This document shows positions 27,346-37,845 of a DNA stretch of 64,000 bases, one piece after another. The position numbers and the translations under genes were made by a program. Position 1 is the stretch's first letter. Each line of letters starts with the position of its first letter. The stretch is from Thalassomonas viridans (GTDB lineage: Bacteria; Pseudomonadota; Gammaproteobacteria; Enterobacterales; Alteromonadaceae): NCBI RefSeq assembly GCF_000948985.2, contig NZ_CP059733.1, forward strand, positions 4,154,001 through 4,218,000, given 5' to 3'. The notes under the pieces are model-generated. The model saw only the letters and a list, made by a program, of their open reading frames with translations. It did not search any database and had not been told where the DNA came from.

Positions 27346-29886
27346 ATGAAAAGAAACTTCACCACAAAAACATTAACCATTGCCGTCTCCCTGGCACTTA
27401 GCAATACTTCAGTCTACGCCGAACAAAACACAGACTCCGGGGCAGAAGAAATCGAGAAAATCTCCATTCTCGGCTCCCGGGTATCCAACCGCACCGCCAC
27501 CGAGTCTTCGGTGCCGGTGGATATTATCAGTGCCAAGTCCCTCACCAAAGGCGGCTTTACCGAACTGGGACAAAGCCTGCAGGCTACCGCCCCCTCTTTT
27601 AATTTTAGCCGTACCCAGATATCCGACGGCTCGGATCTGTTCCGCCCGGCAACCCTGCGTGGCCTGCAACCGGACCAAACCCTGGTATTGATCAACGGCA
27701 AACGCCGTCACAACCAGGCGATTTTCGGCCTGAACGGTACGGTGGGCGCAGGTGCTGCCGGCACAGATATGAATGCTATCCCGGTAACGGCGCTGAAAAA
27801 CGTCCAGGTACTGCGGGACGGCGCCGCGGCGCAATATGGCTCGGATGCCATTGCCGGGGTCATTAACCTCAGCTTAAAAGACAGCACAGACGTTACCTCA
27901 GGTTATTTCCAGGGGGGCGCGACCGGCGAAGGTGACGGTGAAACTTACTCTATGGGGCTAAACACAGGTTTCGATATCGGCACAGACGGCGGTTTCATCA
28001 ACCTCAGTGTCGAACTGCGCGACGGCGAAGGCACCAACCGGGCACAAAAAGATATCGGCGGCTCTTCCACCACCCCCCGCGGCACACTTTCCGATAGCGT
28101 GCGTTGGGGCCAGGGCAATGCCGAGTCTGAGTTTATCTCTACCTTTTATAATATGATGATCCCGGTCAACGAGCTGGAGCTCTACTCCTTCGGCGGTTTT
28201 TCCAACCGCACCGCTTTAGGCAACGGCTTTTTCCGCAATTATGACGAAGCGGCGAAAAACGTGCCCCAGGTTTATGCCGACGGCTTCCTGCCCTACATAG
28301 ACAATGAAGCGGAAGATATTTCCATTGCCCTGGGCCTGCGCGGCGATATCGATGACGACTGGCAGCTTGACCTTTCCGCCGTCTATGGGGAAAACAAATA
28401 CGACTTTGACTCGAAAAACACCATTAACGCCTCATACGCCGCCGAATACCTGGCTAACAACCCGGGAGCTTCGGATGAAGAGATCGCCGCCAATGCCGGC
28501 CCGACTTCCGGTTATTCCGGCGGTTTCCGCTTTGACCAGCTGACCTTCAATGCCGATGTCTCAGCTACGGTAGAAATCGGCCTGGATGAACCGCTGCATG
28601 TATCCTTTGGCGCCGAATACCGGGAAGAAAACTATGAGATCGTCGCCGGTGAAGAAGCCTCCTACGCCTGCGGCCTTGCCAACAGCGATACCTCGTTCGC
28701 CTCGGTTATCGACCCGGATACCTTCGCCGAGTGCGGCTTCCAGGCCTACCCCGGCCTCAGGCCCGATGCCTCGGGCGATGCCGACCGCGACAGTTATGCC
28801 TTTTACCTGGACTTAGAGCTCCAGCTTAACGAAAAATGGAATCTCGGTACCGCATTTCGCTATGAAGATTTTTCCGACGCCGGCGATGATCTGGTGGGCA
28901 AATTATCCAGCCGCTATGACTTTACCGATGATTTCGCCCTGCGCGGCGCCATCTCCACCGGCTTCAGGGCCCCGTCGCTGCAGCAAAGTGCCTATACCGC
29001 CTATACCACTAACTTAGGGGCAGGCGGGGTATTGTCCCCTTCCTTTACCGCCACCGCAGGCTCTCCCTTTCCGTCGGCGCTCGGGGTTGACGGTTTGGAG
29101 CTGGAAACCTCAAAAAGCATCAGCTTAGGTATGGTCTTTGATATCAACGATGAGGTTTCCGTCACCCTGGACGGCTACCATATAGAAATCGAAGACAGGA
29201 TCACCCTGGGCAGCATGCTCTCCCCGGAAGATGTCGCCTTTAACCAGGCCGCCGTCGATGCCCTGCTGGCTACCGGCGCCGATCAGGCCAACTATTTTGC
29301 CAACTCGGTTAATTCCACCACCAAAGGCCTGGATTTGATCATCACCTATAACACAGATCTCGCTGACGGCGAGCTGGCGGTAACCCTGGCGGGCAATATC
29401 AATGAAACCGAAATCGACAGCGTCAATGCCCCCGACGGCATCCCCCTGTCGGTGGCGCTGGACGATCTGCAGCGCAGTTTTCTCACCGACGGCCAGCCGC
29501 AGGAGCGTGCCACCTTAACCTTTGACTATTCAAGGGATAAATGGGGCGCTATCGTGCGGGCCAACTATTATGGCGAAACCGATGTCATTTATTTCGGCAA
29601 CGACCATATCGGGCTGCCGGACGAAATCTCCGCCACCGGCTCCTTTAAAGACACCAGCGTGGTGGAGTCTGCGGTATTAGTCGACATCAACTTCGATTAC
29701 CAACTCAATAAGCATTTTACCCTGGCCGCCGGCATCAACAACCTGTTTGACAAAACCCCGGACGAACTGGGTGAAAATGAGGCGCTGGACTTTATCACCA
29801 ATCAGGCGTTTAAATACCCGGTGCGCGCCCTGCCCTACGGCTTCGACGGCATGAGTTATTATGCCCGGGTGAATTTCAGCTTTTAA
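27346..29886 (+). CDS. TonB-dependent receptor
   Basis: This 846-residue receptor has a signal peptide (LTIAVSLALSNTSVYAEQ), a TonB-box-like ISILGSRVSNR, and a plug with LRGLQPDQTLVLINGKRRH and VQVLRDGAAAQYGSDAIAGVINL. The barrel ends YYARVNFSF with terminal Phe. A long DxxAxRGAISTGFRAPSLQQ strand is typical. It uses more C-ending codons than the first receptor, so the two are not recent duplicates. It lies directly before the tryptophan catabolism locus in the same direction as the arylformamidase gene, but 200 bp apart. Confidence 0.92.
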   Translation: MKRNFTTKTLTIAVSLALSNTSVYAEQNTDSGAEEIEKISILGSRVSNRTATESSVPVDIISAKSLTKGGFTELGQSLQATAPSFNFSRTQISDGSDLFRPATLRGLQPDQTLVLINGKRRHNQAIFGLNGTVGAGAAGTDMNAIPVTALKNVQVLRDGAAAQYGSDAIAGVINLSLKDSTDVTSGYFQGGATGEGDGETYSMGLNTGFDIGTDGGFINLSVELRDGEGTNRAQKDIGGSSTTPRGTLSDSVRWGQGNAESEFISTFYNMMIPVNELELYSFGGFSNRTALGNGFFRNYDEAAKNVPQVYADGFLPYIDNEAEDISIALGLRGDIDDDWQLDLSAVYGENKYDFDSKNTINASYAAEYLANNPGASDEEIAANAGPTSGYSGGFRFDQLTFNADVSATVEIGLDEPLHVSFGAEYREENYEIVAGEEASYACGLANSDTSFASVIDPDTFAECGFQAYPGLRPDASGDADRDSYAFYLDLELQLNEKWNLGTAFRYEDFSDAGDDLVGKLSSRYDFTDDFALRGAISTGFRAPSLQQSAYTAYTTNLGAGGVLSPSFTATAGSPFPSALGVDGLELETSKSISLGMVFDINDEVSVTLDGYHIEIEDRITLGSMLSPEDVAFNQAAVDALLATGADQANYFANSVNSTTKGLDLIITYNTDLADGELAVTLAGNINETEIDSVNAPDGIPLSVALDDLQRSFLTDGQPQERATLTFDYSRDKWGAIVRANYYGETDVIYFGNDHIGLPDEISATGSFKDTSVVESAVLVDINFDYQLNKHFTLAAGINNLFDKTPDELGENEALDFITNQAFKYPVRALPYGFDGMSYYARVNFSF

Positions 29887-30086
29887 GCGCTGGAATATGA
29901 TTTTGGCTTTATGTTCAGGATGAAAAGTACAATGCGATCACATGGATGTGAAAGAGCATTGCAATAACAATTACACTTTTGTATGCCGCACTTAAATCAC
30001 TTTTTTGAATGAAAAATAATAAGAAATTGAATTAATATTTTCTGTTGTAGCAGGTTATAGTGGTAGGCGGAACAATAACCATAATA

Positions 30087-31025
30087 ATGAACATGTACCG
30101 AAACTTTGATTTAACCACCCTGGAACGGGAATATTCCCCCAGCAGCTGTATCGATGACATCAAGCTTTATATCAAACAATATATAGACCTTAGCCGGACG
30201 GCCACCACCAAAGCGAAAAACCAACAAAAACTGATTGCCGACCTCCCTTACGGCCTGCTGCCGGACGAACGCCTGGATCTCTACCTGCCCACCCGGGGCA
30301 ACCAGAAAAAACTGTTTGTTTATATCCATGGCGGTTACTGGCAGGAGCTGAGCAAGGCAGAGTCTTCGTTTTCCGCCACTAACTTCCAGCAACACGGCTG
30401 CACTTTTGCCGCCCTGAATTACACCCTGGCCCCGGATGCCAGCCTCAGTGAAATCGTCAACCAGAACCGCAAAGCCATCGCCTACCTGATAACCTCGGCA
30501 GCCGAATTTGGCTATGATGCCGATGAAATCTACCTCGGCGGCAGCTCTGCCGGCGCCCACCTGGCGATGATGATGTTATATACCCGCTGGCAAGACTTCC
30601 TGCCTGCCAGCTACACCGAGAAAACAAGCGGGAAGACAAGCGGGCAAACAAGTGAAACCATAAACGCCATTAAAGGCGTATGTGCCGTCAGCGGCATTTA
30701 TGATCTGGCTCCCATTGCCGAAACCTATATCAATGAACCTCTGCAATTGACCCCGGCGGAAATAAAACAAAACAGTCCCCTGTTTCACCTACCGGATAGC
30801 AAAACCCCGGTGATCTTTGCCTATGGCAAGCAGGAAACCTCGGAGTTTAAAAGACAAAGCCGGGAAATGCACCAGAAACTCGGCCGGAAAAACTTTCCCG
30901 TCAGCCTGAAAGAAATCCCGGACCGGAATCATTTCGATGTCATCCTGGATCTGGCAGACAGCAACAGCTGGTTATGCCGGCAAGTGTTTGCCCAGATGCG
31001 GCTTAAACAGGCAATTAACGTTTAA
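30087..31025 (+). CDS. Arylformamidase (kynurenine formamidase), alpha/beta hydrolase type
   Basis: I choose ATG 30087 (MNMYRNFDLTTLEREYSPSSC); a GTG at 30060 has no better ribosome site. The 312-residue product has HGGYW at 81-85, the hallmark of AFMID-type kynurenine formamidases and related hydrolases, and the nucleophile elbow GSSAG (Ser154). A late Asp and His (IPDRNHFDVI) complete the triad. It would convert N-formylkynurenine to kynurenine, the one step not encoded in the opposite-strand operon. A low-complexity TSGKTSGQTSE loop sits mid-protein. Its end overlaps the convergent LysR gene by 11 bp. Confidence 0.82.
   Translation: MNMYRNFDLTTLEREYSPSSCIDDIKLYIKQYIDLSRTATTKAKNQQKLIADLPYGLLPDERLDLYLPTRGNQKKLFVYIHGGYWQELSKAESSFSATNFQQHGCTFAALNYTLAPDASLSEIVNQNRKAIAYLITSAAEFGYDADEIYLGGSSAGAHLAMMMLYTRWQDFLPASYTEKTSGKTSGQTSETINAIKGVCAVSGIYDLAPIAETYINEPLQLTPAEIKQNSPLFHLPDSKTPVIFAYGKQETSEFKRQSREMHQKLGRKNFPVSLKEIPDRNHFDVILDLADSNSWLCRQVFAQMRLKQAINV
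30621..30656 (+). repeat. Three imperfect 12-bp tandem units inside the arylformamidase gene
   Basis: AAAACAAGCGGG, AAGACAAGCGGG and CAAACAAGTGAA follow in tandem and encode a TSGKTSGQTSE loop. Because units are 12 bp, copy changes keep the frame. They lie between predicted barrel elements, away from catalytic motifs. Confidence 0.55.
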
Positions 31026-31962
31026 GCACTTTTGTCAGCAGTGCTACCGGGGCATCCAGGTGAGGCTGTTTCACATAAACCAGGTGCCAGTATATTTTCA
31101 CCCCGTTTTGTCCCAGGCGAACGGTCTGTATTGCCCCTTCGCCGCCCCCCTGGCCATGCTCCGCCCGGGCGCCTGACTTAAGATGGGGCTCAATCAGGTT
31201 TTTCGACAAGATGGTGACGCCGATATTGGCCTTGACCAGCTCCACTATGGCTTCATTAAACCCCACCTGCAGCACTTTGCGCGGCATGACGTTTTCCGGC
31301 TGGAAAAACAGCTCATACTCGCGATCTTTTTCCGGCACCACAGAGTTGGTGATATAGGTTTCTTCGGCAAAATCCTGCGCCGTTAAAAACCCCTGTCCAG
31401 CCTTGCCGTGTCTGGCGGACAGACAGGCCAATAACTCATCTTCGAGCAGGAAATCGCTGCCGTAGAGGTTGTTATCCAGCGTCAATACCTGGTTGGCGCT
31501 GGAGACAATGGCAATGTCCACCTCGCCGTGAAACAAGGCGGTCAGCGGCTGTTTGGCGGCGCTGGCGGTGATTTCCAGTTCAATGCCGGGCAAATGGCTG
31601 CCAAACTGGCGCATAACCTCAGGCAGCCAGCGAAACGAGGCATAATGGGGCAAACCTAAACGTAACACCAGCTCAACCCCGTCGCTGAGCCTGGCGATAT
31701 CGTGCTCGGCGCGCGCCAGCTCTTCAAGAATTTTTTTCGCCGAATGCAGCAGGCGCTCACCTGCGGTGGTAATGATCAGCTTGCGGCCGCGGCGGGTAAA
31801 TAACTTGGTCTTCAAACGCCGCTCCGCTTCCCGGATGCGGTTCGACAGGGCCGGCTGGGTAATAAACAGGGATTCCGCCGCTTCTTTTACCGTTTCCGCC
31901 TGCGCTATGGTGCAGATCATTTTCAGGTGGCTGATATTAAGCTGGCTTTTGCTTAAATCCAT
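31015..31962 (-). CDS. LysR-family transcriptional regulator
   Basis: I start at ATG 31962 (MDLSKSQLNISHLKMICTIAQ). The 315-residue protein has the N-terminal winged helix (ETVKEAAESLFITQPALSNRIREAERRLKTKLFTRRGRKLIITTAGE) and a periplasmic-binding-like effector domain, closest in style to MetR/CysB-like LysR regulators. It follows the kynurenine operon on the same strand, 95 bp after kynA, and overlaps the convergent arylformamidase gene. The likely role is control of tryptophan or kynurenine catabolism; the effector is unknown. Confidence 0.88.
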   Translation of the reverse strand: MDLSKSQLNISHLKMICTIAQAETVKEAAESLFITQPALSNRIREAERRLKTKLFTRRGRKLIITTAGERLLHSAKKILEELARAEHDIARLSDGVELVLRLGLPHYASFRWLPEVMRQFGSHLPGIELEITASAAKQPLTALFHGEVDIAIVSSANQVLTLDNNLYGSDFLLEDELLACLSARHGKAGQGFLTAQDFAEETYITNSVVPEKDREYELFFQPENVMPRKVLQVGFNEAIVELVKANIGVTILSKNLIEPHLKSGARAEHGQGGGEGAIQTVRLGQNGVKIYWHLVYVKQPHLDAPVALLTKVLKR

Positions 31963-32057
31963 CAAAAGTCCGTAAAAAGCATGAAAACCTCTACCATAAT
32001 CAAGCCCGGCATGCCATGCAACCGAATTTCCCTGTTTTCCCTGTCACCAACACAAGA

Positions 32058-32903
32058 TTATAAATGGGTGCGCAATTCAAACAGCTCAGGGAAAAAGCTG
32101 ATATCCAGGGCTTTTTTCAAAAACCCGACCCCGGAAGAGCCGCCGGTGCCCATCTTGTGACCGATAATGCGCTGCACCGTATACATATGTTTAAAACGCC
32201 ACTGCTGGAAGGCATCTTCGATATCCATCAGTTTTTCCGCCAGCTCATACAAGTCAAAATATTGATCGGCATGCTGGTAAACCTTAAGCCAGGCGTTTAA
32301 TACCGAGTCGTGACGGCTATAGGGCTGGCTGAAATCCCGTTCGGTTACCGCCGGATCTATGTCCATGCCGCTACGGCTCATCAGGATCAGGACTTCATCA
32401 TATAAACTGGGCTGGTGTAAAATATCCGTCAGTTCCTGGTGTACCTGCGGGTTATTCTTGTGTACCTGCAAAAACGAGGCATTTTTATTGCCCAGCAAAA
32501 ATTCCATTTTCCGGTAGCCATATGACTGGAAGCCAGAAGCGTGCCCCAGGGCATCGCGAAATTTCAGGTAATCCACAGGTGTCAGGGTGGAAAGCACATT
32601 CCACGACTGGGTCAGCTGGTTCAGGATATGTTTAACCCGGGAGATCACCTTAAAGGCATGGCTGTAATCCGCTTCTTTAAGATTGCTGATCGCCGCCGTC
32701 AGTTCATGTCCCGCCAGTTTCAGCCACAATTCGCTCGCCTGGTGGATAATGATAAACAGCATTTCATCGTGCTCGCCGGTAAACGGCGTTTGCGCCGATA
32801 AAATCTGTTCGAGGTTGAGGTAATCCCCGTAAGACATATCGTCTTTAAAATCGGTATGGATAGAGCCTTCAAACTCCCTTTTGTTGTAATGGGGACAACT
32901 CAT
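32058..32903 (-). CDS. kynA: Tryptophan 2,3-dioxygenase
   Basis: This 281-residue haem enzyme has MSYGDYLNLEQILSAQTP, HDEMLFIIIHQASELWLKL (with the distal/proximal region histidine), FRDALGHASGFQSYGYR and a C-terminal GTGGSSGVGFLKKAL, all characteristic of the family. It opens the indole ring of L-tryptophan to N-formylkynurenine, the first step of the pathway encoded here. Its start overlaps the kmo stop by 4 nt (ATGA), so translation is coupled. It is the last enzyme gene of the seven-gene operon. Confidence 0.97.
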   Translation of the reverse strand: MSCPHYNKREFEGSIHTDFKDDMSYGDYLNLEQILSAQTPFTGEHDEMLFIIIHQASELWLKLAGHELTAAISNLKEADYSHAFKVISRVKHILNQLTQSWNVLSTLTPVDYLKFRDALGHASGFQSYGYRKMEFLLGNKNASFLQVHKNNPQVHQELTDILHQPSLYDEVLILMSRSGMDIDPAVTERDFSQPYSRHDSVLNAWLKVYQHADQYFDLYELAEKLMDIEDAFQQWRFKHMYTVQRIIGHKMGTGGSSGVGFLKKALDISFFPELFELRTHL

Positions 32904-34366
32904 GCTTTAACTTCCCTTGTGTCAGATATGGTGTTTATTTCTTTATTAGATAGGGCTTTCGCCAAGATGTTCGGCGTTAACTTTTCCTGTGCCAATTGAT
33001 ACAACAGCTGATAAGTCGATTCCGCCTGCCAGTTCTGTTCGATATCCGGCGAATTCATCACCTCATCCATAATTTCTTTTTGTACTTCCCCTATGGCCAG
33101 GGCATGGGCATATGGCAGCTCAGGGGAGAAAGTTACCATAGAATACAGGGGGATCCAAAGCTCGGGATACATCTCACTAAATTTGGCTTCTATTTTTTTC
33201 CTCAGCAAAAACCTGGCATCCCCGGCCAGATCGCTCATTTCAACAAAATTACGTTTGGCCAGCTCGATGATGGCGTCGCAATTTTCCTTACGTGCACTCT
33301 GATAGGCTGGCAGTATCTCAGGCCAATCATGCTCATGTTTATCCACCAGCTCGGATAAAATCCGGCAATCTTCAAAGCCGCAGTTCATGCCCTGGCCGTA
33401 AAAGGGCACCATGGCATGGGCGGCATCGCCGATCAGCGCCACCTTATTGTTGACGACCCAGGGATCTATATGCACCAGGCACAAGGGCGACGGTGCTTTC
33501 GCCATAAAAGTCGCTACCGGATCGGTCAATAGCGGCACGGCATCGGGAAAGTACTGCCGGAAAAATACCGCCACTTTATGCTCTTCGTCTAAAGATTCAA
33601 AGGATATTTCCCCTTGCAGATCCATAAACAAGGTACAGGTGAAAGATCCGTCGGGATTAGGCAGGGCGATCAGCATAAAGTTTTTGCGCGGCCAGATATG
33701 CAGGGCATTTTTTTCCATCATAAAACTGCCGTCGCTATTTGCCGGTATCGTCAGTTCGATATAGGTTTGCGGCATATAATCCATGCTGTAACTGATGCGC
33801 TGACCGGCTAGTTCCTGCGCCAGGCGCCTGACTTTGGAAAAGGTACCGTCGGCGCCAAATACCAGCTCCCGGGTATAATCAACACTTGCCCCGGCCGCCT
33901 CCCGGGCAGCATCCTGATGTGACAGAGCAAAAGAACAGGTGCCGGAGTTAAAATCCAGGCCGGTCAGCTTATGCTCAAAATGCACCTCCACCCCGGCTTG
34001 CTGCTCCGCCAAAGTGATCAGCTGTTCATTGATGCCGGCGCGGGAAACCGACCAGATGGCCTGGTTGTCCTTGCCGTAAGGCTGGCGCGTCAGGCCGCCG
34101 TCCAGGGCGTGTATCATACGGCAGGTCATGGGGATGGCCTGACGGCGTATTTCCTCATCTAAGCCTATCGCTTTAAGGGCAAGCCAGCCGCGGTCCGACA
34201 GGGCCAGGTTAATGGACTTCCCCTGATAAAGCGCCTTAGCGCGGGAGTCGGGCCTGGACTCAAACAAATCGATTTTATAACCTTTCCTGGCCAGCATCAC
34301 CGCCAGCAAAGCCCCGACCGGGCCGGCGCCGACAATGGCAATATTTTCTTTTTCCTGCTTGGTCAT
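32900..34366 (-). CDS. kmo: Kynurenine 3-monooxygenase
   Basis: ATG 34366 (MTKQEKENIAIVGAGPVGA) is chosen because GAGGGGG precedes it and it aligns with the FAD-binding N-terminus; a longer frame to 34438 overlaps kynU. The 488-residue flavoprotein has GxGxxG at 13-18, the DxxxxR-like LFESRPD, and GDAAHAMVPFYGQGMNCGFEDC (second FAD motif), then a hydrophobic C-terminal half. It hydroxylates L-kynurenine to 3-hydroxykynurenine with NADPH and O2. It lies 10 nt after kynU and overlaps kynA. Confidence 0.96.
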   Translation of the reverse strand: MTKQEKENIAIVGAGPVGALLAVMLARKGYKIDLFESRPDSRAKALYQGKSINLALSDRGWLALKAIGLDEEIRRQAIPMTCRMIHALDGGLTRQPYGKDNQAIWSVSRAGINEQLITLAEQQAGVEVHFEHKLTGLDFNSGTCSFALSHQDAAREAAGASVDYTRELVFGADGTFSKVRRLAQELAGQRISYSMDYMPQTYIELTIPANSDGSFMMEKNALHIWPRKNFMLIALPNPDGSFTCTLFMDLQGEISFESLDEEHKVAVFFRQYFPDAVPLLTDPVATFMAKAPSPLCLVHIDPWVVNNKVALIGDAAHAMVPFYGQGMNCGFEDCRILSELVDKHEHDWPEILPAYQSARKENCDAIIELAKRNFVEMSDLAGDARFLLRKKIEAKFSEMYPELWIPLYSMVTFSPELPYAHALAIGEVQKEIMDEVMNSPDIEQNWQAESTYQLLYQLAQEKLTPNILAKALSNKEINTISDTREVKA

Positions 34367-34376
34367 CTTATCCCCC

Positions 34377-35663
34377 TCAGTGCCCGCGTTGCGCCAGTAA
34401 GGCTTGTAATGTTTCCCCGAAGCGGTAAACGTCTTCAAAACTGTTGTATAAAGGAGTCGGCGATAGACGGATCACATCCGGCTCACGGAAATCGGCGATC
34501 ACCCCGGCTTTTGTCAAGGCTTCAAAGAACTTCTTGTCGCTGCCGATGAGCTTTATCGACAACTGGCAGCCGCGTTTTTGCGGATCTGTCGGGGTAATGA
34601 TCTGCAGCCGGTAACCGGGAAACTGAGCCACCACCTGGTTGAAAATATATTCCAGATAGGCTGTCAGTTTCAGGCTTTTTTCCCTCAGGGCCGCCATGCC
34701 CGCCTCGGCGAAAATGTCTAATGAAGCTTTTAATATCGCCATGCCCATCACAGGGGCATTGCTGATCTGCCAGCCTTCGGCTCCTGTCATCGGCTGGAAA
34801 TGATTTTCCATCAGGAAGCGGCGCTCTTTATCATGCCCCCACCAGCCGCCGAAACGTTTGAGTTCGGTATTATTGCCGTGCCTGTCGTGGACAAAAATCG
34901 CGGCAACATTCCCGGCACTGCCGTTAAGGTATTTGTAGCTGCACCAGGCGGCAAAGTCGACATCCCAGTCGTGCAGGCTTAAGGGCACATTGCCTGCGGC
35001 ATGGGCCAGATCAAACCCCGCCAGGGCTCCTGCTTTGTGGGCAGCCCGGGTAAGGGTTTTCATGTCAAACAGCTGGCCGGTGAAGTAGTTGACGCCGCCA
35101 AAAAACACTAACGCCAGCTCGTCTCTGTGTTCTTCAATGGCATCGAGTATATCCTGCTCGCGGATCAGGAACTCCCCTTCCCGCGGCGCAATTTCGATAA
35201 TGGCTTCATCCGGGTCAAAACCGTGATGGCGCACCTGGGTTTCCAGCAGGTAACGGTCGGAAGGAAACATTTTCGCTTCGCTGATGATTTTAAAGCGTTT
35301 GCCATCTGGCTGGTAAAAGGAGACAAAAAGCAAATGCAGGTTAGTGGTGAGGGAATTCATACACACCACTTCGGACTCGTTTGCCCCCACCAGTTCAGCA
35401 GAAGCCGGGGTGAGTATTTCATGGTAACTGACCCAGGGATTCTTACCGTTAAAATGCCCTTCAACGCCCCATTTCGCCCATTCATCAAGCTCGCTGTTGA
35501 CATAGTCCCTGGCGGATTTTGGCTGCAAACCCAGGGAGTTTCCGGTGAAATACAGCACTTGTTGCCCGTCTATGACCGGGTGGTGAAACTGCTGCCGGTA
35601 AGGCGCCAGAGGATCAAGTTTGTCCTGCTCCCGGGCAAAGGCCAGAGTATTCTCAAATATCAT
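34377..35663 (-). CDS. kynU: Kynureninase
   Basis: This 428-residue PLP enzyme has [35 protein letters not shown] and [11 protein letters not shown] with the cofactor lysine K244. It cleaves 3-hydroxykynurenine to 3-hydroxyanthranilate and alanine. Length and motifs match bacterial KynU throughout. It lies between the ACMS decarboxylase gene (70 bp upstream) and kmo (10 bp downstream) in the operon. Confidence 0.97.
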   Translation of the reverse strand: MIFENTLAFAREQDKLDPLAPYRQQFHHPVIDGQQVLYFTGNSLGLQPKSARDYVNSELDEWAKWGVEGHFNGKNPWVSYHEILTPASAELVGANESEVVCMNSLTTNLHLLFVSFYQPDGKRFKIISEAKMFPSDRYLLETQVRHHGFDPDEAIIEIAPREGEFLIREQDILDAIEEHRDELALVFFGGVNYFTGQLFDMKTLTRAAHKAGALAGFDLAHAAGNVPLSLHDWDVDFAAWCSYKYLNGSAGNVAAIFVHDRHGNNTELKRFGGWWGHDKERRFLMENHFQPMTGAEGWQISNAPVMGMAILKASLDIFAEAGMAALREKSLKLTAYLEYIFNQVVAQFPGYRLQIITPTDPQKRGCQLSIKLIGSDKKFFEALTKAGVIADFREPDVIRLSPTPLYNSFEDVYRFGETLQALLAQRGH

Positions 35664-35733
35664 AGTTATCCTTTATCGCTTAATGCTGTTATCTTTATCT
35701 GGTGCAAGCATGTGCCTGCTACCCGGCTTTTCT

Positions 35734-36738
35734 TTATATGCAAAAAAAATGCTCGGCATTGCTTGCCAATAGTTTTTGCCGGGTATCGTCTGTTAATCCC
35801 GGAGTGGTTTTTATCAACTGACCCATTTGCTGTTCCCCTAAGGGGAAGGGGTAGTCGGTGCCAAACATCAGTCTGTCTTCCCCCATCTTCCCAATCAAAA
35901 AATGCAGGGCATCGGGATCGAATACCGCGGTATCGAGATAAAAGCGATCCAGATAATAGCTGGGAGGATGCTCGGATCTGCCTCTGGCAATGTCCCGGTG
36001 CAACCAGGCGTTTTCCAGCCGCCCCAGCAAAAAGGCAAACGAACCGCCGCCATGGGCAAAGCAAATTTTTAACCTGTCGCTTAAACGGTCAAAGCCGCCG
36101 CCGAGAATAAGGGAGACAATCGACAGCTGGGTTTCTGCCGGCATGCCCACGGTCCAGCCCATCATATAATCTTTGGTGCGCTCGCTTGCCATCATGTCCC
36201 AGGGGTGGACGAATACCGGAATATCTTCTTCGGCGCAGTGCTGCAAAAAGGTTAACACGCCGCTGTCATCCATGTTTTTCAAGCCGACATGATTGCCTAT
36301 CTGTACCCCGACATGGCCATTTTTCTTCGCCCGGCTGACTTCCTCGCAGGCGGAATCGGCATCCTGAAGCGGCACCTGGGCCAGGGCAAACAACTTCCCC
36401 TGGCCGCCGGCGCAAATCTCCAGCGCGGCATCGTTAAATAACCGGGCGCAGTACAACGCCTGGGCAACGGGCTTTTCATAAGCAAATAAGATCGGGGTGG
36501 CAGAGATAATCTGCTTGTCTACACCGTCGCGCGCCATTTCTTCCAGCCGCACCTGCGGATCCCAACAGGCGGAATAGATAGGCCTGAATTCCTGCTCCCC
36601 TTTCATCAGCATGGCTTTACCGTCACCGGCGTGCCTGAGCCAGGGCCAGTCGCCGCCGTGAGGTAAACCGCCAAACTTCAGGGACAAATCCTCCCATGAC
36701 TTTGGAAAAAAATGGGAATGGATATCAACAACTTTCAT
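35734..36738 (-). CDS. nbaD: 2-Amino-3-carboxymuconate-6-semialdehyde decarboxylase (ACMSD)
   Basis: This 334-residue amidohydrolase-fold enzyme begins MKVVDIHSHFFPKSW (metal-binding H-x-H at 6-8). It carries MVHPWDM-like FVHPWDMMAS, CFAHGGGSFAFLLGRLENAW and FGTDYPFPLG with the conserved metal-site Asp. Together these are specific to ACMSD. It removes CO2 from the ring-opened dioxygenase product to give 2-aminomuconate semialdehyde, directing carbon to catabolism rather than to quinolinate. It is 14 bp after the dioxygenase gene. Confidence 0.95.
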   Translation of the reverse strand: MKVVDIHSHFFPKSWEDLSLKFGGLPHGGDWPWLRHAGDGKAMLMKGEQEFRPIYSACWDPQVRLEEMARDGVDKQIISATPILFAYEKPVAQALYCARLFNDAALEICAGGQGKLFALAQVPLQDADSACEEVSRAKKNGHVGVQIGNHVGLKNMDDSGVLTFLQHCAEEDIPVFVHPWDMMASERTKDYMMGWTVGMPAETQLSIVSLILGGGFDRLSDRLKICFAHGGGSFAFLLGRLENAWLHRDIARGRSEHPPSYYLDRFYLDTAVFDPDALHFLIGKMGEDRLMFGTDYPFPLGEQQMGQLIKTTPGLTDDTRQKLLASNAEHFFCI

Positions 36739-36752
36739 TTTTAGTATTTCCT

Positions 36753-37316
<564 letters not shown>

Positions 37317-37368
37317 TTAGCTTTTTCGTTTGTGATAGCTCAAATTCACTCGTTGTAGCTCAAGGCTG

Positions 37369-37806
37369 TTAGCTTGCCCCTTTTTGGCTCATACCCGGCT
37401 TATAGGCCACCGCCTTGCATTCAATCAATAAATGGGGATGGGGCAGTTGGTGTACGGCAACCGTGGTGCGTGTCGGCCCGGTTTCATCGAAATATTCACC
37501 ATATACCTGGTTGTAACCGCCAAAATCATTCATGTTCACCAAAAAGCTGCTGATCTCCACCAGGTCGCTAAAATCAGCCCCGACAGAATTTAAGATATCG
37601 CCGATATTTTCAATCACCGCCCGGGTTTGTGCTTTGATATCCAGGTTAGTGGTGCCCATTTCATCCACTTCGACACCGGCAAAGCTGTTATCCGGCAAGC
37701 GGGAGCTGGTGCCGGAAATAAAGATAAAATCACCGGCAACTTTAACATGTGGGAATGCTCCCCTGGGTGTTGCCTTTCCCGCCACCAACTTAGCTGTTGT
37801 ACTCAT
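37369..37806 (-). CDS. RidA-family protein, probable 2-aminomuconate deaminase
   Basis: This 145-residue YjgF/RidA-fold protein contains [60 protein letters not shown], and [26 protein letters not shown]. In known 2-aminomuconate pathways (NbaF/AmnD) a RidA-family enzyme removes ammonia from 2-aminomuconate to give 4-oxalocrotonate. Its position between the aldehyde dehydrogenase and dioxygenase genes supports that over generic imine hydrolysis. The arginine of RidA proteins is present in the GPTRTTV region. Confidence 0.85.
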   Translation of the reverse strand: MSTTAKLVAGKATPRGAFPHVKVAGDFIFISGTSSRLPDNSFAGVEVDEMGTTNLDIKAQTRAVIENIGDILNSVGADFSDLVEISSFLVNMNDFGGYNQVYGEYFDETGPTRTTVAVHQLPHPHLLIECKAVAYKPGMSQKGAS

Positions 37807-37845
37807 TTTATTTTTCCTGTTAATTTATTTTGCTGTTACTGCCGG

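Noticed and set aside
35127..36110. Long plus-strand open frame of 327 codons opposite kynU and the ACMSD gene
   Set aside because: Both minus-strand genes are unambiguous and full length; the composition of the opposite frame is that of a shadow of their codons.
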